Assembly (NCBI RefSeq): GCF_019801465.1
Contig: NZ_JAHVJA010000005.1
Location: 124,001-188,000, forward strand
DNA length: 64,000 bases
Source: Leisingera daeponensis
GTDB taxonomy: Bacteria > Pseudomonadota > Alphaproteobacteria > Rhodobacterales > Rhodobacteraceae
Direction of reading: 5' to 3'
The position numbers and the translations under genes are program-made. The notes beneath the pieces were generated by a model, which was not told the origin of the DNA, did no database searches, and saw only the letters and a program-made list of their open reading frames with translations. Of this stretch, positions 23,004 through 30,900 are shown piece by piece. The stretch's first letter is position 1. Every line of letters starts with the position of its first letter.

Positions 23004-25727
23004 ATGACCGAGATCAGCCGCGTGGCGCTGTTTGGCAAATTGAACAAGCTGGGGTACCAGGCCGTCGAGAGCGCAACCGTGTTCTGCAAGATGCGCGGGA
23101 ACCCCTATGTGGAACTGGTGCATTGGATGCATCAGCTGCTGGCGCAGCAGGACAGCGACCTGCACCGGATCATCCAGCATTACGACCTGGATACCGGCAA
23201 GATCGCCGCCGAGCTGACCCGGGCGCTGGACATGCTGCCGCGCGGCGCCTCGACGATCTCGGACCTTTCGGACCATCTGATGGATGCGATGGAGCGCGGT
23301 TGGGTCTGGGGCTCGCTTCTTTATTCCTCCGGACAGGTGCGCAGCGGCCACCTGCTGCTGGGGATGCTGAAGACGCCGGCCCTGCGCAACATCCTCTCCA
23401 ATATGTCGCCGGAGCTGGCAAAGATCGGGGCCGATGATCTGGCGGACAACTTCCATAAGGCCACCGATGGCTCGCCCGAGGAACGGCTGGGGGCGCAGGA
23501 CGGCTCCAACGTGACCGGCGGCGGCGCGGAGCCGGGCGAGGCCTCCGGCTCGATGGCGCCGGGTGCAATGGGCAAGGGCGAGGCGCTGCAGCAGTTCTGC
23601 ACCGACCTGACCGAACAGGCCCGCAACGGCGAGATCGACCCGATCGTGGGCCGGGACGAGGAGATCCGCCAGATCGTCGATATCCTGATGCGGCGGCGTC
23701 AGAACAACCCGATCCTGACCGGCGAGGCAGGTGTCGGCAAGACCGCGGTGGTCGAGGGCTTTGCCCTGCGGATCGCCCGCGGCGACGTGCCCCCTGCGCT
23801 GAAGGATGTGCGGCTGCTGGTGCTGGACGTGGGGCTGCTGCAGGCGGGCGCCAGCATGAAGGGCGAGTTTGAAAACCGCCTGCGCCAGGTGATCGACGAG
23901 GTGCAGGCCAGCCCGACGCCGATCGTGATGTTCGTGGATGAAACCCATACGCTGGTGGGGGCAGGGGGCGCGGCCGGCACCGGCGATGCGGCGAACCTGC
24001 TGAAGCCGGCGCTGGCGCGCGGCACCCTGCGCACCATCGGTGCCACCACTTGGGCCGAGTACAAGAAATACATCGAGAAGGACCCGGCGCTGACCCGCCG
24101 CTTCCAGGTGGTGAAGGTCGATGAGCCGGGGATCCCGAAAGCGATCCTGATGATGCGGGGCATTGCCTCGATGCTGGAAAAGCATCACCGGGTGCAGGTG
24201 CTGGACGAGGGGATCGAAGCCGCCGTCAGCCTGTCGGCACGCTATATCCCGGCACGCCAGCTGCCGGACAAATCGGTGAGCCTGCTGGATACCGCCTGCG
24301 CCCGGGTGGCGGTGAGCCAGCACGCGGTGCCGGCCGAGGTAGACGACAGCCAGCGCCGGATCGAGGCGCTGACCACCGAGCTGGAGATCATCGGCCGCGA
24401 CGAGACCGCTGGGTACGAGGTCGCGGACCGGCGCGAGGCGGTGGAGGCTGTCAAAGCCGCCGAGGAGGAGCGTCTGGCCGGGCTGACCGAGCGCTGGGAC
24501 AAGGAAAAGGCAGTCGTCGAAGGCATTCTGGACCTGCGCGCCAAGCTCCGGGAGGGGGCCGCGCCCGTGGATGATGCCGGGGATGCTGGGGACGACGCTG
24601 CGGAGGGCGCCGCCGGAAGCCTGCTGACGGAGGACGAGCGCGCCGAGCTGATGCAGCAACTGAAGGACAAGAACGCGGAGCTGGAAGCCCTGCAAGGCGA
24701 CTCGGCGCTGATCCTGCCGATTGTTGACCACCAGGCGGTAGCGAGCGTCGTGGGCGACTGGACCGGCATCCCGGTGGGCCGCATGGTCAAGGACGAGATC
24801 GAGACCATCCTGAATCTGGAAGAGCGGCTGGCGCAGCGGGTTATCGGCCAGGACCACGCGATGAAGATGATCGCCAAGCGCATCCAGACCAGCCGGGCGG
24901 GCCTCGACAACCCGAACAAGCCGATCGGGGTGTTCATGCTGGCCGGTACTTCGGGCGTGGGCAAGACCGAGACCGCGCTGGCGCTGGCCGAGGTGCTCTA
25001 TGGCGGTGAGCAGAACGTCATCACCATCAACATGTCGGAATACCAGGAAGCCCATACCGTCAGCTCGCTGAAAGGCGCGCCGCCGGGCTATGTCGGCTAT
25101 GGCGAGGGCGGGGTGCTGACCGAGGCGGTGCGGCGCAAGCCCTATTCTGTGGTGCTGCTGGACGAGGTCGAAAAAGCGCACCCCGATGTGCATGAGATCT
25201 TCTTCCAGGTCTTTGACAAGGGCGTCATGGAGGACGGCGAGGGCCGCGTGATCGACTTCAAGAACACGCTGATCCTGCTGACCTCGAATGTCGGCACCGA
25301 AACCATCATGGACCTCTGCTCCGACCCGGATCTGATGCCTGAGCCGGACGGCATGGCGAAGGCCCTGCGCGATCCGCTGCTGAAGGTGTTCCCGCCGGCG
25401 CTGCTGGGGCGGCTGGTGACGATCCCCTATTACCCGCTCAGCCCGGAAATGATCGGCGAGATCACCAAGCTGCAGCTGGGCCGCATTCAGAAGCGGGTGC
25501 AGGAGGCGCATGGGGTGCCGTTCGAGTATACCGACGGGGTGGTCGAGGAAATCGTCAACCGCTGCCAGGAGCTCGACAGCGGCGGCCGGATGATCGACGC
25601 GATCGTGACCAACACCATGCTGCCGGAGATTTCCAACGAGTTCCTGCGCCGCCTGATGGAAGGCAAGGAAGTCGAGAAAGTCGCCATCGGCGTCAAGGAC
25701 GGGGAGTTCACCTACGCGTTTGACTGA
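23004..25727 (+). CDS. tssH: T6SS sheath-recycling AAA+ ATPase TssH (ClpV)
   Basis: A protein of 907 residues. It has an N-terminal Clp-N domain (about 1-150), a first AAA+ module with Walker A GEAGVGKTAVVEG and MFVDETHTL, a middle coiled coil (about 440-560), and a second AAA+ module with Walker A GTSGVGKTETALAL and VLLDEVEKAHPDV. A C-terminal D2-small domain follows. It unfolds contracted TssBC sheath through the TssC N-terminus. The start has GAGGGAGGG upstream. The stop is followed by a 34-base gap and the unusual insert genes. Confidence 0.95.
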   Translation: MTEISRVALFGKLNKLGYQAVESATVFCKMRGNPYVELVHWMHQLLAQQDSDLHRIIQHYDLDTGKIAAELTRALDMLPRGASTISDLSDHLMDAMERGWVWGSLLYSSGQVRSGHLLLGMLKTPALRNILSNMSPELAKIGADDLADNFHKATDGSPEERLGAQDGSNVTGGGAEPGEASGSMAPGAMGKGEALQQFCTDLTEQARNGEIDPIVGRDEEIRQIVDILMRRRQNNPILTGEAGVGKTAVVEGFALRIARGDVPPALKDVRLLVLDVGLLQAGASMKGEFENRLRQVIDEVQASPTPIVMFVDETHTLVGAGGAAGTGDAANLLKPALARGTLRTIGATTWAEYKKYIEKDPALTRRFQVVKVDEPGIPKAILMMRGIASMLEKHHRVQVLDEGIEAAVSLSARYIPARQLPDKSVSLLDTACARVAVSQHAVPAEVDDSQRRIEALTTELEIIGRDETAGYEVADRREAVEAVKAAEEERLAGLTERWDKEKAVVEGILDLRAKLREGAAPVDDAGDAGDDAAEGAAGSLLTEDERAELMQQLKDKNAELEALQGDSALILPIVDHQAVASVVGDWTGIPVGRMVKDEIETILNLEERLAQRVIGQDHAMKMIAKRIQTSRAGLDNPNKPIGVFMLAGTSGVGKTETALALAEVLYGGEQNVITINMSEYQEAHTVSSLKGAPPGYVGYGEGGVLTEAVRRKPYSVVLLDEVEKAHPDVHEIFFQVFDKGVMEDGEGRVIDFKNTLILLTSNVGTETIMDLCSDPDLMPEPDGMAKALRDPLLKVFPPALLGRLVTIPYYPLSPEMIGEITKLQLGRIQKRVQEAHGVPFEYTDGVVEEIVNRCQELDSGGRMIDAIVTNTMLPEISNEFLRRLMEGKEVEKVAIGVKDGEFTYAFD

Positions 25728-25761
25728 TCACAGCCAAGGGTAATTAGCGGGAGGAAATTCT

Positions 25762-27009
25762 ATGGTTAAGCATGTTGTAATGGACATGAAGAACGTCGAT
25801 ATCGGCGCTTCGGGGCTGGAGATGGTCAAACCGCCCAAACTGTCCTTCAAGGTTGTGGTCGAACTGGACAAGAAAATGGAGAAGGGGGTCGAGAAGGACC
25901 CGCTTCTGCAGCATGAGTTCCAAGCCGGTGCCAGCGAAGTTTTCGAGCAAACCCGCAACACCATCGAGCAGAAGTGCAAGGTGTTCGACAAGGCCTTTGT
26001 TCAGATGGCCAACAAGGGCGCCGACAAGAAGGATATGGAAAAGCAGCTGAAAGGGCTGAACGACGCCATCAAGAACGACATCAAGGTCGGCGAGAAGGCG
26101 GCGGAACTGGCGGCGCAGAAGGCCTGGACCAGCCTGCAGAAGAAGAAAAAGGAATGGTCCAAGTTCAAGATCAAGGTGGCCGTATCGATTGCCGGCACCC
26201 TGGCCGGGCTGGCGGTGAGCATCGCGGCGATGGCGACATCGCCGTTTTCGGGCGGCGCCGGCGCGGCTTTCGGCATCATCGGCCTGATCAAGTCCGGTGT
26301 CACGCTGGCCAAGGATATCGGCAAGCTGGCGATCAATATCGATCAGTCCAAGGCGATCCTGGTGAAGAACCTGGTGGTGGTGGAAAAGGCGGCCTCCAAC
26401 AAGGCGCTGAATGCCACGAACGAGGTGTCGGCGGCGGTGTTCCAGGAATTTCTCGGCATTTCACAGCCCTCGGTCAAGACGGTGGAGGATGCGGCGGATA
26501 CGCTGAAGGCGAAATACGCCCAGATGGTCGTCAAGATGCATGACCTGTCGAAGACGCTGAACAAGATCCTGAAGGAGCAGGAGAAGCTGAAGAAGGAGTT
26601 CCTGGCCGAGGTCGGCAAGAAGCTGAAGAAGCACCCGGTGAAGGACAAGAAGACGCAGCTGGTGATGGTCAGCAAGGCGCTGGATACGGCGCTGGCCGGC
26701 AACTATGCCGAGGTTCAGAAAGCCATCGACAAAATTCAGACGATGTATGCCGATGCCCGCGGCTGGGCCAACAACATCAAGGACCTGATGAAGCGGGTGA
26801 ACGCGCTGACGATCAAGGATCCGAAGGCGCTGAAGGTGTTCCGCGAGGGGTTGAAGTTTGCCGCGCTGGCGCTGTCGCCGATCGACGGCAACTCGATCGC
26901 GACCGGGGCCAAGGATCTGGCCCTGGGTGTGGGCGGCGCGGCCGGCGGCTATGCCTATGACAAGATTACCAGCAAGGTGCTGGACGGGACCGTGTTCGAC
27001 GCGGCCTGA
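25762..27009 (+). CDS. Lysine-rich coiled-coil/membrane protein of unknown function, T6SS insert
   Basis: A protein of 415 residues that I do not recognise. The first 140 residues are strongly helical and Lys-rich (KKMEKGVEKDPLLQHEFQAG, later QKKKKEWSKFK). A hydrophobic hairpin follows at about 140-190 (VAVSIAGTLAGLAVSIAAMA, then GGAGAAFGIIGLIKSGVTLA), with a long helical region and a final Gly/Ala-rich hydrophobic patch. The pattern resembles pore-forming or membrane-inserting proteins. There is no signal peptide, which would suit delivery by the T6SS, but no conserved effector marker such as MIX or Rhs is visible. It has a ribosome site GGGAGGAAA and precedes the sodium channel gene. Effector is a hypothesis; a structural accessory protein is equally possible. 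Confidence 0.55.
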   Translation: MVKHVVMDMKNVDIGASGLEMVKPPKLSFKVVVELDKKMEKGVEKDPLLQHEFQAGASEVFEQTRNTIEQKCKVFDKAFVQMANKGADKKDMEKQLKGLNDAIKNDIKVGEKAAELAAQKAWTSLQKKKKEWSKFKIKVAVSIAGTLAGLAVSIAAMATSPFSGGAGAAFGIIGLIKSGVTLAKDIGKLAINIDQSKAILVKNLVVVEKAASNKALNATNEVSAAVFQEFLGISQPSVKTVEDAADTLKAKYAQMVVKMHDLSKTLNKILKEQEKLKKEFLAEVGKKLKKHPVKDKKTQLVMVSKALDTALAGNYAEVQKAIDKIQTMYADARGWANNIKDLMKRVNALTIKDPKALKVFREGLKFAALALSPIDGNSIATGAKDLALGVGGAAGGYAYDKITSKVLDGTVFDAA

Positions 27010-27026
27010 AGCTGAGACAAAGACTG

Positions 27027-27047
27027 CCGGGCGCCTGCGGCGCCCGG
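27027..27047 (+). terminator. GC-rich hairpin without T run
   Basis: Perfect 9-bp stem CCGGGCGCC/GGCGCCCGG with loop TGC, between the coiled-coil gene and the channel gene. It lacks a T run, so it may attenuate, terminate weakly, or protect the upstream mRNA end. Confidence 0.4.
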
Positions 27048-27076
27048 ACGAATGCAAGACCGGCGGGAGAAGGACA

Positions 27077-27931
27077 TTGGACAGCAGCGCGCAAACCGCA
27101 GAGACGCTACGGGACAAGGCCCGCGAATTTGTCGAGCGCCCGTGGGTGACCAATGCCATTCTGGGCATCATCATTTTCAATGCCATCACGCTGGGGCTTG
27201 GCACGTCTGCCGCGGTGCAGGCGCATGCGGGCGGGCTGCTTGACGTGATCGACACCGCGGTTCTGACGATTTTCGTGCTGGAGCTGGCGCTGAAGCTCTT
27301 TGCCTATGGCTTACGGTTCTTCTCCTCCGCCTGGAACATCTTCGACCTTATCGTCGTCTCCTTCGGCCTGTTCCCGGACAGCCAGGGGCTGTCGGCGCTG
27401 CGCGGCCTGCGGGTGGTGCGGGCGCTGCGGCTGTTGTCGGTCATTCCGCAAATGCGGGCTGTTGTGCAGGCGCTGCTGGATGCGCTGCCCGGCATGGGCG
27501 CGGTGATCGTGATGATCTCCATCGTGTTCTATGTCTTCGGGGTGATGGCGACGATGATGTACGGCGCGGTGTTTGACGAATGGTTCGGCACATTGGGCCG
27601 GTCGCTGTATTCGCTGTTCCAGATCATGACGCTGGAAAGCTGGTCGATGGGCATTGTGCGCCCGGTGATGGAGGAATTCCCCTTTGCCTGGTCGTTCTTT
27701 GTGCCCTTTATCGTGATCACAGCATTTTCGGTGCTGAACCTGTTCATCGGCCTTCTGGTCAACACCATGCAATCGGCGGTGGAGGCCGAGGCCGAGGCCG
27801 AGTTCGAGAAGCTGCGTGACCTGGTGAAGTCGGAGACCGACGTGGTCGACGCGCATGTGATGGAGCTGCATGAGGAGATCAAGGCGCTCCGGGCGGAGAT
27901 TGCCGAGCTGAAGGGGCAGGGCAATGGCTGA
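27077..27931 (+). CDS. Voltage-gated sodium channel (NaChBac/NavMs type)
   Basis: A protein of 284 residues from a TTG at 27077 with GGGAGAAGG just before it; no ATG or GTG gives a sensible start. It has six membrane segments in the order of a single-domain BacNav. S4 has arginines at every third position (LRGLRVVRALRLL). The pore carries the selectivity filter TLESWSMG (residues 185-192), the motif known from the NavMs channel; a C-terminal coiled-coil tail is present (EIKALRAEIAELKG). Four subunits should form a Na+ channel opened by depolarisation. Its stop overlaps the start of the giant sheath-fusion gene by eight bases, so the two are translationally coupled. BacNav genes are not usual parts of T6SS clusters. 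Confidence 0.92.
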   Translation: MDSSAQTAETLRDKAREFVERPWVTNAILGIIIFNAITLGLGTSAAVQAHAGGLLDVIDTAVLTIFVLELALKLFAYGLRFFSSAWNIFDLIVVSFGLFPDSQGLSALRGLRVVRALRLLSVIPQMRAVVQALLDALPGMGAVIVMISIVFYVFGVMATMMYGAVFDEWFGTLGRSLYSLFQIMTLESWSMGIVRPVMEEFPFAWSFFVPFIVITAFSVLNLFIGLLVNTMQSAVEAEAEAEFEKLRDLVKSETDVVDAHVMELHEEIKALRAEIAELKGQGNG

Positions 27932-30900
27932 CAGCTCGCAGAAGTTTATTGCCCGGAACCGGGCGCCCAGGGTTCAGATCGAATATGAAGTGGAGCTTTA
28001 CGGCGCCGAGAAGAAGGTGCAGCTGCCCTTTGTCATGGGGGTGATGAGCGATCTGGTCGGCAAGTCCAGGGTCGAGCAGCCCGCTGTGGCGGACCGCAAG
28101 TTCCTGGAGATCGATGTCGACAATTTCGACGAGCGGATGAAGTCGATGGCGCCGCGCGCGGCTTTCACCGTGCCCAACACGCTCACCGGCGAGGGCAACC
28201 TTGCGGTGGACCTGACGTTCGAGAGCATGGCGGATTTTGCGCCCGGAGCGATTGCCGCGAAGGTGGATGCGCTGCGGCCGCTGCTGGAGGCGCGCACCCA
28301 GCTGCAGAACCTGATGGCCTATATGGATGGCAAGACCGGCGCCGAGGCGCTGATCGAGACGATCCTTCATGACCCGTCACTGCTGGCGGCGGTGTCGGCC
28401 CCGGCGGCGGATGCGGAAAGTGCGGCGGCGCTGGACAGCCTGCGCAATCTGGAGCTGCCGGAGGAAGAGGCGGACACCAGCGGCGGCGTGCTGGCCGGCC
28501 TTGCTGCGCAGTCACCGGAGGACGTGGCTCCGGAAGATGCCTCCAGCGGCGTATTGGATGCGCTGAAGGAAGCCGCACCGGAAGAGCGGCCTGAAGAGGA
28601 TGCCTCGGCCGGCGTGCTGGAGGGTTTGCGCACCGCAGCGCCTGAGGAAACCGAACAGCCGGATGAGGCCGCGGATGCCTTGTCGTCGCTGGCGGCGTCT
28701 GAGGTTCCGGAGACTGTTGAGGAAGACACCTCTGCGGCGGTGCTGGATGGGCTGGCCCAGGCAGACCTGCCGGAAGATAAGAAAGATACGTCGGGTGACG
28801 TGCTGGCAGGGCTGAGCGCCGCCGCGCGGGAGGAGGAAGACCAGGGCGACGAAGCCGGGGAAGCGCTGGCCTCTCTGGCGGGCGCGGCGGTTCCTGAAGC
28901 TGAAGAGGAGGATCAGACAGGATCCGTTCTGGAAGGCTTGGCGCAGGCGGAAACACCGGAAGAGGACGAGGACACGTCTGGCGATGTTCTCGCCGGGCTG
29001 GCCGCGCAGGAGGTGGAGGACACCGCCGAAGAAGATACCGCGGGTGCGGCGCTGGAGAGCCTCGCTGCGGTTGAGGTGACGGAGACGGATGAAGAGAACC
29101 ATTCCCGCGTTCTGGATGCGCTGGCGGACCTCGATGTGCCGGAGGCGGCCGGTACTGCCGCAGATGATGCGCTCGAAAGCCTGGCGTCTGTCGAGATTGA
29201 TGAGGCGGAGGAAGAGGACCATTCCGGCGTCTTGGACGCTTTGGCGGATGCTGCGGCGGAGGACGTTGAGGACACTGCAGCGGAGGATGCGCTGGAAAGC
29301 CTGGCGGCTGTCGACGTTGACGAACCGGCGGAAGAGGATGCTGCGGGCGCGGCCTTGGATAGCTTGGCGGAAGCCGAGGTGCCGGTGGCTGAAGACACTG
29401 AGGAAACGTCCTCGGTTCTGGATGAGCTTGCCGCAATCGAGTTGCAGGAAGAAGACGAGGACGAAGACGCCGCCGGAGCCGCGCTAAAGAGCCTGGCCGC
29501 GGCGGAGGTTGAGGTACCGCAGGCTGAAGATCACTCGGACATTCTGGAAGGGCTGGCAGATCTGGAGCCTGAGGAGGCCGAAGCGGATGATGATGCAGAG
29601 GCGGCTTTGGGCAGTCTTGAGTCCGTGGCGGAAGCCGTGGAGGAGGACGAGGATATCTCCGGTGTTCTGAGTGACCTTGCGGATGTTGGGCTGGCGGCAG
29701 ACGAGGAGGGCGCGGAGGCCGCTGCGGCGCTGGACAGCCTGGCGGATGCAGAGATTTCGGTGGCTGAGGAAGACGATAGCCTGGATGATGTGCTTGGCGG
29801 TCTGCTGGAGGATGCGCCTGCGGAAGAAGACGCCGGCAGCGAGGCGGAAGGCGCGCTGGAGAGCCTAGCGTCCGTTGAGGTTGAGGAAGAGGCCGACGGC
29901 GGGTTCGATGACGTTCTGGACGGGCTGCTGGAGGGCGGCCTGGATGATGCGGAGGACACGGGCGAGGATCTGAGCGCGGTTCTGGAAGGCCTTGGAGCAC
30001 CGGAGGAGGCAGACGCAGGGAAGAGTTCTGACGATGTGCTGGCCGGGCTTGCCGATGACCTGACGGAGGAAGCAGAGGACAGCGATGACCTAAGTTCTGC
30101 GCTGGACACCCTGGACGCGCCTGCGGAGGAAGACGCGGACGATGGCGGGCTGGACGATCTGCTTGGCGATCTTGGCATTGACAGCGTTGAAGACACGGCG
30201 GAGGAGGATACCGGCGAGGTGCTGGATGCTCTGACCGCGGATGAGGTCAGCCCGGAAGACGCAGGCGGTGGCGAGCCGGACCTGGATCTGGACGCCATGC
30301 TGGACAGCGGGGACGGGGCCACCGCCGGGGATGATGATCTCGACAGCTTGCTTGGGGACCTGGAGGAGGAGACGGAAGCCTCGGACGCTGATGACCTGGA
30401 TGCGCTTCTGAGCGGTGCTGAGGACAGCGGCCTGGATGATTTGCTCGGCGATCTGGATGATGTGGAAGCCGACGCGGCTGAGGCGGACAGTTCCGGAGCG
30501 CTGCTGGCAGGCGATGCGGACACAGAAGACGCCGGCGGGGACGATCTCGATGCCTTGCTGGGCGATCTGGATGAGTCCGGAGATGAGACCGCAGAGGAAC
30601 CCGAAGACAGCAGCCTGGATAATTTACTTGGCGGGTCGGAGGACGACGGCGCCGCCGCTGCCGGCGGGGCTGGCGATGATCTGGACACGCTGCTTGGCGG
30701 GCTGGACGATGACGCGGCCGGAGAGGACGCCAGCCTGGACGATCTGCTGGGTGATCTTGGCAGCGATGAGGAAGAGGATGGCGATCTGGACGGCCTGCTG
30801 GCCGGTCTTGGCGAAGAAGCGGAGGCCGAAGAGGCAGAGGACGCGGACAGTGCCGAGGACGACCTCGACGTGCTGCTGGGCGGCTTGGGGGATGCGGACT

